A stretch of DNA of 64,000 nucleotides from Ga0077555 sp963741565 (GCA_963741565.1 CAVUIK010000017.1:186001-250000); one strand, 5' to 3'; counted from the stretch's first letter, positions 24,728 to 33,940 are shown. The notes: generated from the sequence alone by a model not told the origin. Translations and numbers: made by a program.

Positions 24728-25945
24728 ATGATTGATCGGTCCCGTAACGGAGAAGTTGCGAAAGCTGTGGCGGCCCGTGAGGCCGATGCACCGTCGCGGT
24801 CGCCGTATCTTTATAACAAAATCGTCATCTGTGTGACGGAGGACTGGTTCGCCCTATCGCACTTCAAGCCACTCATGCGCCGGCTACTGTTGCTGTCGCG
24901 GGACGTCGTCGTCATCGCCCGCTCATCGGGCCGGCTGGCCGAAATCGAAGAACTCGGCGTTCGGACGATCGCTTTCGAATATCACCGAAGCTCGATGAAT
25001 CCCGCCCGCGAAGCGGCTACGGCCCGCAGCCTGGCGGCGATTCTCCGGGCGGAAAAGCCCGATGTCATTCATCTGATCGCCATGAAGGCGATCGTGCTCG
25101 GAATTCTCGCGCTCGGCCTGGCGCCGCGCCCGCGGATTGTCCTGCACATTACGGGGCTTGGATTTCTGGCGATTTCCGACTCGATGCGTGCGACGTTTGC
25201 GCGCGCGATCGCTTTGAAGCTGCTGGGACGCACGGTGCGCCGGACATCGACCTGGCTGCTGGTCGAAAATTCGGAAGATCTGGCGTTCCTGAAGGGCGCG
25301 GGCGCCGATCCCGGAACGCGCTTCACCATGCTTGGCGGGGCAGGCATCGACCCCGATGAGTTCGTGGTGCAGCCCGAACCGAACAACGCCGTGCCGATTG
25401 CAGCGTTCGTCGGGCGCATTATCTGGCCGAAGGGCGTCGATATTCTGATGGAAGCCGCGCGGCTGCTGTCAGAGCGGAAGACTCCCATCATCATCGAGCT
25501 CTACGGACCAACGGAAGACAACAACCGCGAGGCCATCACGCATCGCCAGCTCGAGAGCTGGAGCGACGGCCGCAAGACCCACTACATGGGCATAACGCGC
25601 GACATCGTTGCCGTCTGGCGGCACGCGGATATCTTTGTGTTGCCTGCCCGCAGCCGCGAGGGCATGCCGCGCGCCTTGCTCGAGGCGGCGGCCTCAGGCC
25701 GGCCGCTGGTCGTGACGGACGTTCCGGGGTGCCGGGAGTTCGTCAGCAATGGCGTAGAAGGCCTGATTGTTCCGCCAAACGACCCGGTTGCATTGGCCGA
25801 CGCGCTGGAGCGGCTGGCGCGCAACCCAGCGCTGCGCGCACAGTTTGGCGCAGCGGCGCGCACCAAAATCATGTCGGGTTATACAGAAAGTAAGGTCGAA
25901 GCCGACGTGGAAGCGGCTTATCGCAACCTGGGGCGGCTCGGCTGA
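24728..25945 (+). CDS. Glycosyltransferase family 4 protein
   Basis: 405 residues from ATG 24728. The GT-B fold has KIVICVTEDWFALSHFKPL at the N-terminus, DVIHLIAMKAIV, the C-domain entry AAFVGRIIWPKGVDIL and the nucleotide-sugar motif SREGMPRALLEAAASG. It resembles WcaL/PelF-like family-4 enzymes that build exopolysaccharide or O-antigen. It is a lone glycosyltransferase between a hydratase (divergent) and an envelope protein (convergent, 22 bases away), so the acceptor cannot be inferred. A small hairpin CTCGC/GCGAG at 25963-25977 followed by TTT lies after the stop. Confidence 0.87.
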   Translation: MIDRSRNGEVAKAVAAREADAPSRSPYLYNKIVICVTEDWFALSHFKPLMRRLLLLSRDVVVIARSSGRLAEIEELGVRTIAFEYHRSSMNPAREAATARSLAAILRAEKPDVIHLIAMKAIVLGILALGLAPRPRIVLHITGLGFLAISDSMRATFARAIALKLLGRTVRRTSTWLLVENSEDLAFLKGAGADPGTRFTMLGGAGIDPDEFVVQPEPNNAVPIAAFVGRIIWPKGVDILMEAARLLSERKTPIIIELYGPTEDNNREAITHRQLESWSDGRKTHYMGITRDIVAVWRHADIFVLPARSREGMPRALLEAAASGRPLVVTDVPGCREFVSNGVEGLIVPPNDPVALADALERLARNPALRAQFGAAARTKIMSGYTESKVEADVEAAYRNLGRLG

Positions 25946-25967
25946 CGCACGTCGCTCGCGACCTCGC

Positions 25968-27092
25968 TTAGGGCGAGTTTCTGCTGAGGTTTAGGAACAC
26001 AGCTTCCCGCGCGCGTTGCGGCTGATAGGACGGGCGCGCTTCCGTATATCGCGGCGCTCGCTGCTCCCTGGTCGGTTCTCTGCCCACAGAACGCGCCGGC
26101 CGTTCTTTGACAGCAGGGCGTTCTTTCGCCCGCGCGGACTGCTCTTCGACCGGGGCGCTCGGTGTCAGCGCTGCCTGCTTGGGAGCCGTCGCAGCTGGTG
26201 CTGCCTCCGAAACGAGTGGCGTTGCAATGACGCGCGGCGCGATGACAGGAGCCGGCGACGCCACCCCTGTCGCCGCCGCTCCAACCGCCATTCGGCCTGG
26301 TAAGATCTGAATTGGCGCGACGACAACCTGGCTGACCGGTATCTCGGCAGAACTGTCAAACGCACGTACCGGCGCCTTCGCCATCGATGGTGCCGAACTC
26401 GGCTTCGCGGCCTCCACACTTGCAGTCCAGCCTTCGGTCTTCGCGTTGACTTTCGGGCGCGGTCTGACCTGCTGCTGGGCCTGCTGCTGGTGCGCCTGTT
26501 CGCGACCGATGCATTCGCCGGAACGAACGTTCTCGACATTGCAGGCCCGCGTGCAAGCCTTCGAATTGTGTCCTTGCAGCAGAGTGAGAAGGATGTAGTC
26601 CGGTGCCGCAAGCGGGAACTGAACCTTCACGCTCTCGTTGAAGGCCGCCATGGCCCTCCGCGTACCATCAGACCAAGATCCATCCGGATCGCCGCTGAAG
26701 CAGCCCACGCGCTTCAATTCGGTCTGAATGTTCAGGGTCAGCTTTTGCAGATCAGCCTTGCCTGCTCCGGTTGTCGATGCACGTATCTCCGGCGCACGGC
26801 TGACGGCCACGACCTCAGTCCGCGATGTGACAGCCGGGGTGGACACCGGTTGGATCGAGCCTTTCGTCATGTCGGCAGCGTCAATAAGCGGCTGCGACCA
26901 GCGCGACGCGCTCGGCAACACGGATTGGGTGAACGAGATCAGTTGTTCGGAGTGGCTCAACGCGGTGCCCTCTGGCGCCGGCGGAGCCCAGAAATAATGA
27001 GCTGCGACAAATGCCATGGCTGGTAGACCCGCCATGCAGAGCCCGAGACTGAATGTCGAGAGGAACGCATTTCGCTGCCGCCGCCGCAACAT
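25968..27092 (-). CDS. Membrane-anchored peptidoglycan-binding-like protein
   Basis: 374 residues. A positive N-terminus and one hydrophobic segment (about 9-35) suggest a signal anchor. Residues 115-150 (LTLNIQTELKRVGCFSGDP, then GSWSDGTRRAMAAFN) match the helical peptidoglycan-binding 1 fold. Cys residues at about 125-195 (GCFSG, ACTRAC, GECIG) probably pair in the periplasm. The C-terminal half is rich in Pro, Ala, Gln and Arg with no visible fold. The binding domain followed by low-complexity sequence also occurs after caspase-like domains in rhizobia, but no such domain is present here. Function is unknown beyond the envelope. Confidence 0.7.
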   Translation of the reverse strand: MLRRRQRNAFLSTFSLGLCMAGLPAMAFVAAHYFWAPPAPEGTALSHSEQLISFTQSVLPSASRWSQPLIDAADMTKGSIQPVSTPAVTSRTEVVAVSRAPEIRASTTGAGKADLQKLTLNIQTELKRVGCFSGDPDGSWSDGTRRAMAAFNESVKVQFPLAAPDYILLTLLQGHNSKACTRACNVENVRSGECIGREQAHQQQAQQQVRPRPKVNAKTEGWTASVEAAKPSSAPSMAKAPVRAFDSSAEIPVSQVVVAPIQILPGRMAVGAAATGVASPAPVIAPRVIATPLVSEAAPAATAPKQAALTPSAPVEEQSARAKERPAVKERPARSVGREPTREQRAPRYTEARPSYQPQRAREAVFLNLSRNSP

Positions 27093-27216
27093 TGCTCAAC
27101 CTTTCACAACCAATACGCCGGGTCGCCCCTGATCTCACCACCCTAAGGTTACACTCAAGATCGCGCTGAAGCAACGATTCTGTTAACAATCAGCTAACGA
27201 TGATCAGCATTCAGAT

Positions 27217-27690
27217 TCAGGCTTTCGGGCGGCCTTTCATCATGCGTAGTGGGCTGTAAATCATCGCGATATCGCCCCTTTGATTAACCACGGTGTTTTT
27301 CGTCCGCACAAGGCCACGATTGCCTTGGGAGGCTGCCCGCTGTTCAATAACTTCAATTTCTACGTGTATCGTGTCCCCGGCGAACGTAGGCCCCTTGATA
27401 TCCAACTGCATCCCCAGAAACGCCATTCCCGTCCCCTGGATCGTGCCGGCGATGGTCAGGCCCTCGGCCATCGAAAAGACCAGAGCCCCTGGCGAGAGGC
27501 GCCCCTTGATGGCGCTTTCCGTCTGCCGGTAGACCTCATTGGTGAACAACAGCTCGAGCATGCCGGTGCATGAGATGAAGTTCACGATGTCGGTCTCTGT
27601 GATCGTGCGTCCGAACGTGCGGTAGCTCTGCCCAACCGCCATATCCTGCCAGTAGAACCCCATCCCAAGCTGCTGCATCGCGACGTCCAT
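27217..27690 (-). CDS. MaoC-like hotdog protein lacking the Asp/His dyad
   Basis: 157 residues, one hotdog domain. It has the MaoC pattern FGRTITETDIVNF and the later GDTIHVEIEVIE and NTVVNQRGD strands. The catalytic segment, usually GDxNPxH, reads GMLELLF at 43-49: Met44 and Phe49 stand where Asp and His belong. The ring of the hot helix KGRLSPGAL is intact. Enoyl-CoA hydration in the usual way is therefore unlikely. AAAGGA touches the first ATG, so ATG 27678 (MQQLG) may be the true start. It follows the SDR gene by 18 bases on the same strand and both look co-transcribed. Confidence 0.82.
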   Translation of the reverse strand: MDVAMQQLGMGFYWQDMAVGQSYRTFGRTITETDIVNFISCTGMLELLFTNEVYRQTESAIKGRLSPGALVFSMAEGLTIAGTIQGTGMAFLGMQLDIKGPTFAGDTIHVEIEVIEQRAASQGNRGLVRTKNTVVNQRGDIAMIYSPLRMMKGRPKA

Positions 27691-27708
27691 TCCTTTCAGT
27701 TGCCGTCT

Positions 27709-28407
27709 TCAGAATCGTTCAGCCCACGGGCGCAACTCGACCTCGGTCGACCAGGCCGAGCGCGGCTGCTTCAAGACGCTGAGATAGGCGTCAGCGATCG
27801 CATCAGGATCGAGCAGGCTGTCGGCCGCGTCGTTGCTGCCCTCCGTCCGTCCGCGTTGCGCATTGCGGACGCCACCATCGATCACGAAGTGGGCGATGTG
27901 GATACCTTGTGGTTGCAACTCGCGAGCTAGCGACTGTGCAAGACCGCGCAGCGCAAATTTGGACATGGCGAACGGCGCCGACTGCGGGTAGCCCTTCACA
28001 CTGGCCGAGGCGCCGGTAAAAAAAATCGCGCCCTGGCCGCGGGGCAACATGCGGCGGGCCGCTTCCTGCGCCATCAGAAACCCGCCGAACACCGTGACTT
28101 CGAGCGACTTCATGACGTCGGCCGGAGCGAGGTCGACGAAGGGCCCGCGCGTCCGGAAACTGGCGTTATAGACGGCCACGTCGAGAGGACCCAGCATGCG
28201 GTCGACGTCGGCAAAGAGGCGCTGCATCGACTCGGGTGACGCGGCGTCCGCAGCAAAGGCATGAGCCCCGGTCCGCTGCGTCAGATCAGCGAACTGTTCG
28301 GGGCTGCGCGACGCCAGCGCCAGCTTGTAGCCTTCGCCATGGAGCCGCAGGGCAAGCGACGCGCTGATTCCGCTGCCGGTGCCAACAATGAGTGCCGTCC
28401 GTGCCAT
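27709..28407 (-). CDS. SDR-family protein with Phe in place of the catalytic Tyr
   Basis: 232 residues. The Rossmann N-terminus reads TALIVGTGSGISASLAL with the SDR glycine pattern, and YNASFRTRG replaces the NNAG strand. At the YxxxK site the sequence is FAMSK, with Phe146 (codon TTC) in place of Tyr and Lys150 kept; the usual Ser is also not clearly placed in TGASASVKG. The fold is otherwise complete, so cofactor binding is likely but classical alcohol/ketone oxidoreduction is doubtful. GGAGG precedes ATG 28407 by seven bases, which decides the start over a longer open frame. It is 18 bases upstream of the dyad-less MaoC-like gene. Confidence 0.85.
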   Translation of the reverse strand: MARTALIVGTGSGISASLALRLHGEGYKLALASRSPEQFADLTQRTGAHAFAADAASPESMQRLFADVDRMLGPLDVAVYNASFRTRGPFVDLAPADVMKSLEVTVFGGFLMAQEAARRMLPRGQGAIFFTGASASVKGYPQSAPFAMSKFALRGLAQSLARELQPQGIHIAHFVIDGGVRNAQRGRTEGSNDAADSLLDPDAIADAYLSVLKQPRSAWSTEVELRPWAERF

Positions 28408-28466
28408 GGTGACGCCTCCAACCGAGCAAGCGCCGACATTGGCCCGCTGCGGGCGGCGAGGCAACC

Positions 28467-29495
28467 CTACTCCACCGGCGTGACCGTGTAGCCGGCTTCG
28501 CGCAGCATCTCGACCAGTCCATCCCGCCCCGGCAGATGCAGCGCTCCGACGGCGATGAAGGTCCCACCCTTTTGCAGGTGGGGCAGCGCCGCATCGCGCA
28601 TCTTGGCATTGCGGACGGACACCAGCTCTTTCTGGAAGGATCCCAGTGCTGCCGGGTCGAATCCGGCACTGCGCCACAGCTCATGCTGCAGCGGCCAGAT
28701 CCGAGCCAGATCCCGCGCGAGATAGCGGCGCACCATGGTCTCGATCAGGTCGTCGGCGCGATCGATCAACTTCAAGCCGGCCTTCAAGATGGTGAGCTGA
28801 TCCTCGTCAGGCACCGCCGCCATGGCCTTGAGCTGATCCTCCAGCGTTTCCAGGCCGAGCACGGGAACCCCAGCCGCGCGTGCCGTTTGCGCCAAGCGCA
28901 TGTCGAGCGGCAGAAGTCCCGCGTCCGACCGGCGGCGCTCACAAGCGGTGAGCGCCAGGGCCATGGTAATCACCCAGGGCTTGAGCACGGCCGCGGCATC
29001 AGCCGGCATACCCACCTGCTCGATCGCCTTGCCGATCAGCTTGTACTCGCCGGGTGTCAGCAGCGACTTCAGCGACCGGCCATCCGAAAAGACCAGGAGC
29101 GCCTGCATCTTGGCGATCGCCTTGCCGGTTGCCGTCGGCGAGAGATCGGCAATCTCGAGGATCACGCGCTTGGCGGCGCCAAGAGCCGTCGTGACCGACG
29201 TCGGCAGCGCGTTCACACGATCGTCGGTCAGATGCACCGTGCCGAACAGATGGCTTGGCGGTCCGCTCCGGCCTTCGATCTTCCACAGCAGCGCGCTAGC
29301 GTTGATCGTGGTCGTGGCGGCGGCATCAATGCGCGCGGACTGCTCGGGGCTGTTCTGCCGAATCTCGTCCAGGATATCCTGCCCCGAGCAGGCTGGTGGG
29401 GCGGGCCTGGCCTTTTGCGCAAGCGCGCCGGTGGGCAAGGCGATCACCGCCGACACGGTTGCCGCCCACAGCCAACGGATCGAGCGTCGCATCAT
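28467..29495 (-). CDS. TraB/GumN family protein
   Basis: 342 residues. A signal peptide (WLWAATVSAVIALPTGALA, cleavage near residue 26) directs it to the periplasm. The TraB/GumN fold shows the first conserved motif LFGTVHLTDDR, a central RRSDAGLLPLDMRLA with LGLETLEDQ, and the final FIAVGALHLPGRDGL. The GxxH and ExxE-type residues are thought to form a metal site of the EreA/TraB peptidase-like clan; a role in degrading or sensing peptides is inferred. It follows xerC by 66 bases on the same strand. Confidence 0.87.
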   Translation of the reverse strand: MMRRSIRWLWAATVSAVIALPTGALAQKARPAPPACSGQDILDEIRQNSPEQSARIDAAATTTINASALLWKIEGRSGPPSHLFGTVHLTDDRVNALPTSVTTALGAAKRVILEIADLSPTATGKAIAKMQALLVFSDGRSLKSLLTPGEYKLIGKAIEQVGMPADAAAVLKPWVITMALALTACERRRSDAGLLPLDMRLAQTARAAGVPVLGLETLEDQLKAMAAVPDEDQLTILKAGLKLIDRADDLIETMVRRYLARDLARIWPLQHELWRSAGFDPAALGSFQKELVSVRNAKMRDAALPHLQKGGTFIAVGALHLPGRDGLVEMLREAGYTVTPVE

Positions 29496-29561
29496 GTCCT
29501 ATGCACTCCACCAAACTTCACACCATCATCCCGATCGCCGGCGCGACACCCAGATCCCGCC

Positions 29562-30533
29562 TCAAGCCCCGCGCGTCCCGCGCGGATGGGCGGCCTCGTA
29601 GACTTGCAGCAGCCGCTCGCGGTCAACCTCCGTATAAATCTGTGTGGTCGACAGGCTCGCGTGCCCCAGCAGCTCTTGAATTTGGCGCAGATCGGCGCCG
29701 GACGACAATAGATGCGTCGCAAACGAATGCCGCAGCGCGTGCGGTGTCGCCGTCGCCGGCAAGCCGAGCGCACCACGGGCGCGTTCGATGGCGAGCTGAA
29801 TGATGCGCGGCGACAAGGGGCCGCCTTTAGCGCCGCGGAACATCGGATCGTCCGGCTCGAGCGGATAAGGGAGCATCCGCAGGTATCGCTCGATCGCCTG
29901 GACGGTCAGCGGCAATACGGGCACCAGCCGCTCTTTCTGCCCCTTGCCGACGACGCGCAGAACATCGCGACTGGCGTTCGGCGCATCCTTGCGGCGCAGG
30001 CTCAACGCCTCCGAGATCCGCAACCCGGAACCGTAGAGCAATAGCAGGACTGCCGTATCGCGTGCCTCGATCCAGTCGAGATTAGCCGCTGCACCACCGT
30101 CGACTAGCGCTGCCGCCTTTTCCCGGGTGAGCGGCTTCGGCACGCCGTGCGGCACCTTCGGCATCGCCACGGCGAACACGGCGCGGCTCGATAGCACGTC
30201 CTCGGTCTCGAGCCACCGAAAGAAGGTCCGCAACGCCGACATCGTGCGGGCGAGCGACCGGTTCTCGAGGCCGCTGCGCCGCCGCGATGCCAGAAAGCCG
30301 CGGAATGTCCGCGCGTCGATGGTCTTCAAGTCTCCGAGACAAGCGGCATGCCCACGGCTCTGGCCGAGCCAGGCCAGGAACTGGTCGAGATCCCGGGTGT
30401 AGGCGGCAATGGTTGCCCCCGACGCTCCTCGCTCATGCACGAGATGGTCGAACCAGCGAGCAACCATGACACGCAGGTCCGACGAGAAATCGAGAGCGGC
30501 CAATCCACGATCGTCGGACCTCGACCTTGTCAT
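29562..30533 (-). CDS. xerC: Tyrosine recombinase XerC
   Basis: 323 residues from ATG 30533. The N-terminal SAM-like domain (about 15-110) precedes the catalytic domain with the full set: Arg in GSGLRISEAL, Lys in GKGQKERLVP, HxxR in PHALRHSFATHLL, His in LGHASLSTTQ and the nucleophile in TQIYT. With XerD it resolves chromosome dimers at dif beside the division septum. The longer, more typical Xer spacing and the absence of phage genes favour a housekeeping XerC over an integrase. It lies between msbA and a TraB/GumN gene on the same strand. Confidence 0.94.
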   Translation of the reverse strand: MTRSRSDDRGLAALDFSSDLRVMVARWFDHLVHERGASGATIAAYTRDLDQFLAWLGQSRGHAACLGDLKTIDARTFRGFLASRRRSGLENRSLARTMSALRTFFRWLETEDVLSSRAVFAVAMPKVPHGVPKPLTREKAAALVDGGAAANLDWIEARDTAVLLLLYGSGLRISEALSLRRKDAPNASRDVLRVVGKGQKERLVPVLPLTVQAIERYLRMLPYPLEPDDPMFRGAKGGPLSPRIIQLAIERARGALGLPATATPHALRHSFATHLLSSGADLRQIQELLGHASLSTTQIYTEVDRERLLQVYEAAHPRGTRGA

Positions 30534-30632
30534 GCCGACCTCTTGTGCATGCGGCTTGTGCATGCGGCGCGCGGTTTCCCGAGACCCGACATTGCGATCC
30601 CGCAGTTAACGACCCGTTAACAGCGGCGCGCG

Positions 30633-32447
30633 CTATTGCGCCGCCACTGGCGTCCCTGGCGCGACAAGCTGGGTTCGTGCCAGCCGGGCATAGACGCCGC
30701 CCTTGGCCATGAGTTCGCTGTGAACCCCGGTCTCGACGATGCCGCCGTCCTCCATCACGCAGATCAGGTCCGCGCTTTGCACCGTCGACAGGCGATGCGC
30801 GATGATGAGTGTCGTGCGGCCACGCGTGAAGCGCGCCAAAGCCTCCTGAACCAAGCGCTCGGACTCGGTATCGAGCGCGCTTGTCGCTTCATCGAGTAGC
30901 AAGACCGGCGCGTTCTTCAAAATGGCGCGCGCGAGCGCCAGGCGCTGCCGCTGCCCGCCGGATAGCCGCGAGCCGCGGTCGCCGATGACCGTATCGTAGC
31001 CCTGCGGCTGCTCGGCGATGAAGTCATGCGCGGCAGCGGCCTTGGCGGCGGCGACAATATCGGCCTCGCTGGCGTCGAGGCGACCGAGAGCAATGTTGGC
31101 GCGGATCGTATCGTCGAACAACGTGACGTCCTGACTGACCATGGCGATGGCATCGCGCAGGCTGGCGATCGTCACTCCCGAGATATCCTGACCATCGATG
31201 GTGATCCGGCCGGCGTCGACGTCGAACAGGCGCGGCACCAGATTGATGATCGTGGATTTGCCAGCGCCCGAGCGTCCGACCAGCGCCACCGTCTTGCCAC
31301 CCGGCGCCACCAGCGAGACGTTGCGCACCGCCATCGCCCGGTCGGCGCCGGCGTAGGCAAAGGACACGTTTTCGAAAGCAATCTCGCCGCGTGTGACGGC
31401 GAGCGCCACGGCGCCGGGACGATCGACGACCGTCGGCAGCTCGTCGAGAACCGAATAGAACCGCTCGGCGCCGGCCAGCCCCTCCTGGATGCGCACCGAC
31501 AGATTGCCGAGACCACGCGTCGGTTGCGCGGCAAGAACGAGCGCCGTCACAAAAGCCATGAAGTCGCCCATCGTGCTGATGCCGGAAGCGATGCGCCACG
31601 TCGCCAGCGCAATCACGCCGGCAACGGCGATACCGCCCAACGCCTCCAGCATGGGGTCGAGCCGCGCGCGATTGCGCACGGTTTTCATGCGCAGCGCGTA
31701 GATCTGCTCGAACGCGCCGATCATGCGGCCGGCTGCATAATCCTCGAGCCGGAACGTCTTGATGAGGCGGGAGCTGCCGAGCTTCTCGGACAGCAGCGAC
31801 AGCATGTCGGCCAGCTCCTCCTGGGTACGCCGGGCCACCCGCTTCAAGCGCTTGCCGATCGCCATGATTGGCAGGATTGCGATCGGGTAGACGCCGAGCA
31901 CGATCAACGACAGGATCGGATCGCTCCAGATCATGTAGGCGACCAGGGCGGCGACGGTCATCGCATCGCGAATGGCAGTCGTGAGCCCTGCCTGCATGGC
32001 GACCTGGATCTGGCTGATGTCGTTGGTCAGCCGCGAGATCAGCTCACCCGGCGCAACGCGCGTCAGCCGCGCATAATCGGCCTTCAGCAGGTGCGCGATG
32101 CCAGCCTTCTGCATATCGACGGTGATGCGCATGACGATGCGATTGGTCGCAACCGACGTCAGATAGAGCAGCACGGCGCGCGTCATCGTCGCGAGGATGA
32201 TGAGCCCGGCGATCTGGTACATCGCGCCGACCTCGCCCTTCGGCAGCACATCGAACGCGAACTTGATGAGCCGCGGATAACACCCTGTCACCGCAGCAAG
32301 GCCGACCATCAGCAGCAGGGCGACGGCCAGCTCGCGGCGCATGGGCCATACCCAGTCGTCGAGCACGCGCTTCAGCAACCCGCGCCGTTTCGCATCGAGA
32401 CCGAGGCTCGAGCCCTGGCGCGGATCCGTATCCTTGATGTCGCTCAA
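30633..32447 (-). CDS. msbA: Lipid A export ABC transporter, MsbA-like
   Basis: 604 residues, fused membrane and ATPase domains. Six membrane helices lie in about 35-330. The ATPase has Walker A GRSGAGKST, Q-loop MVSQDVTLFDD, signature RLSGGQRQRLALARA, Walker B VLLLDEATSALD and H-loop IIAHRLST. As a homodimer it flips lipid A-core across the inner membrane. The start is TTG at 32447 with GGGAG five bases upstream. The nearby DUF4170, waaA and lpxK genes support an MsbA rather than a drug-export role. Stop codon TAG. Confidence 0.92.
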   Translation of the reverse strand: MSDIKDTDPRQGSSLGLDAKRRGLLKRVLDDWVWPMRRELAVALLLMVGLAAVTGCYPRLIKFAFDVLPKGEVGAMYQIAGLIILATMTRAVLLYLTSVATNRIVMRITVDMQKAGIAHLLKADYARLTRVAPGELISRLTNDISQIQVAMQAGLTTAIRDAMTVAALVAYMIWSDPILSLIVLGVYPIAILPIMAIGKRLKRVARRTQEELADMLSLLSEKLGSSRLIKTFRLEDYAAGRMIGAFEQIYALRMKTVRNRARLDPMLEALGGIAVAGVIALATWRIASGISTMGDFMAFVTALVLAAQPTRGLGNLSVRIQEGLAGAERFYSVLDELPTVVDRPGAVALAVTRGEIAFENVSFAYAGADRAMAVRNVSLVAPGGKTVALVGRSGAGKSTIINLVPRLFDVDAGRITIDGQDISGVTIASLRDAIAMVSQDVTLFDDTIRANIALGRLDASEADIVAAAKAAAAHDFIAEQPQGYDTVIGDRGSRLSGGQRQRLALARAILKNAPVLLLDEATSALDTESERLVQEALARFTRGRTTLIIAHRLSTVQSADLICVMEDGGIVETGVHSELMAKGGVYARLARTQLVAPGTPVAAQ

Positions 32448-32707
32448 TCAAACTCCCTGGCGACGGCTGCACCACTGATCCGTGGCGCCACCATGCCGGT
32501 TCTCGTGGCGTCGTTCAGTTGTCGAGAGCCTGAACGACCAGGTTTTTGACGATGTTGCGATGCGTGGCCCGGATTTCTCCAGGCGATGCATCTTCCGTCC
32601 TCCCGCTTGGATCACTTTCCAGAACTAGATCGGCTACCACTTCGGCGGGTTCGCCCCGTCGTGTCCGGGTCGAGCAACCGATGCAAGCGCAAGATGAAGT
32701 GTCGCAT

Positions 32708-32899
32708 CTAGGCATTGTCGACGGTTTTCTGCGCCGCGCCTTTCCAGACCCGATGCGCCTCAGCATAGTTCGGGAATATACCGACGATGTCGAGCCCGTC
32801 GAGATTGGTCAACTCGGTGCTGTTGAGCGATTTCAGCTCGCCGCCAAAGACTGGATGCAACAGCTGCTTGTTGTCCTGCTCGACCGGTTCACGCGCCAT
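32708..32899 (-). CDS. DUF4170 protein truncated by an in-frame TAG
   Basis: 63 residues from ATG 32899 (GGGAG upstream). The sequence LLHPVFGGELKSLNSTEL and LDIVGIFPNYAEAHRVWK, AQKTVDNA is the DUF4170 domain, a small protein of unknown function commonly next to waaA in Hyphomicrobiales. The family normally continues after TVDNA with a conserved aromatic and His-rich tail. Here TAG stands at 32710-32708, and the same frame goes on as MRHFILRLHRLLDPD to a TGA at 32614-32612. So the conserved tail is encoded beyond the stop. Either one codon has mutated or the TAG is read through. Confidence 0.8.
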   Translation of the reverse strand: MAREPVEQDNKQLLHPVFGGELKSLNSTELTNLDGLDIVGIFPNYAEAHRVWKGAAQKTVDNA

Positions 32900-33006
32900 G
32901 GTGGTCTCCCTGGTTTTCCACAAATCACGGGCTACGATGGCGCAGCCGGCGCGGTCGCGCCATGGGGCTATCGTCGAGGCTTTACCCCGGCCGAGGGAGC
33001 AACCGC

Positions 33007-33744
33007 CTATTCCCGGCGCAAGATCCGGTTGGTGACGACGTTGGCCCAGCCCTTGGACGCAAACGCGGCCTTGAGTTCGTCCGGATCGTAAACCCGGTCA
33101 ACCCAATCGAAAAAGGCGATCGGCGAGTTGGCATTGTCCGCGATGTAGCGTTCGAAGAAATAGTCGAGGATGCCGGTGTCCGACTGTCGGATATGCCCGA
33201 ATTTGAGGCTGAGCTGAGCCTTGGCCTGCTCCACCGGCACCTGCTCCCGGACGATCAGATAAAGGACGCTCATCAGCCCAGCGCGATCCGCCCCCGACTT
33301 GCAGTGCAGCAGCATCGGGTACTCGATGCGCTGGAGCATCCTGCGAGCGCCGAAAATCTCCTCTTTGGAGGGCGCGGCCCGCGAGCGGACCTGGAAATCG
33401 ACCAACTTCAGGCCGTGTTTGGTGCAGGCCTTCTGCTCGAGCCAATAACTCCCGCACCACCGTTCCCCGCGCAGATTGACGATGGTCTTGATCCCAAGCC
33501 CCGCAATTTGTGCGATCTGATGCGGCGCCGGCTGCGCCGAGCGCCAAGCCTCGGGGCCAAGCCGGTGGCGATTGAGGTAGAACAGGCGAAACAGCCCATG
33601 ATCGACCAGCAGCATGTCGGCATAGTTGATGGCGGGCCCAATGGATTGCCGCATCCAGGCCGGGGACCGGTCGGCGACGCTGCGGCGCCAGTTCCGGACC
33701 CATTGGCGCATCTGGCGTCGCTGGTGCTTGGCAAGCTTGCCCAT
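33007..33744 (-). CDS. Dual-specificity/tyrosine phosphatase-fold protein
   Basis: 245 residues from ATG 33744. The P-loop HCKSGADRAG gives the CX5R catalytic motif with Cys148 and Arg154; the general-acid region lies in the FQVRSRAAPSKEEI loop, and IKTIVNLRGE is the usual strand before it. There is no clear membrane segment apart from a hydrophobic patch at about 42-60. Its position beside DUF4170, msbA, waaA and lpxK suggests a task in lipid A or envelope phosphate metabolism, but protein phosphatase activity is equally possible. It precedes the DUF4170 gene on the same strand and is divergent from waaA. Confidence 0.83.
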   Translation of the reverse strand: MGKLAKHQRRQMRQWVRNWRRSVADRSPAWMRQSIGPAINYADMLLVDHGLFRLFYLNRHRLGPEAWRSAQPAPHQIAQIAGLGIKTIVNLRGERWCGSYWLEQKACTKHGLKLVDFQVRSRAAPSKEEIFGARRMLQRIEYPMLLHCKSGADRAGLMSVLYLIVREQVPVEQAKAQLSLKFGHIRQSDTGILDYFFERYIADNANSPIAFFDWVDRVYDPDELKAAFASKGWANVVTNRILRRE

Positions 33745-33940
33745 GACTGCTTTGGCTTTTCCTCGCAAAAAGCATTTGGGACGCGCCGGCACCTTAGGCG
33801 AGACCTATCCCCAACAGCCGCAACGGCAGATCGGGTCGCGCTTGGCAAGCGGTTCATAACCAATATAGAACCGACGGGCAACGGGTCGCCCGAGCGACCA
33901 AATCGTCAGCCTCGCGGGCTGAGCCGGAGAACATCGACAT

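Noticed and set aside
30605..30621. GTTAACG/CGTTAAC hairpin between msbA and xerC
   Set aside because: Three-base loop and no T run, so weak as a terminator; likely a chance pair of HpaI-like sites.
21819..32710. Reassignment of TAG to an amino acid, suggested by two conserved frames that contain TAG
   Set aside because: TAG ends other intact genes in the window (the enolase-superfamily gene, msbA, DUF2093), so general recoding is unlikely. Local readthrough remains open.
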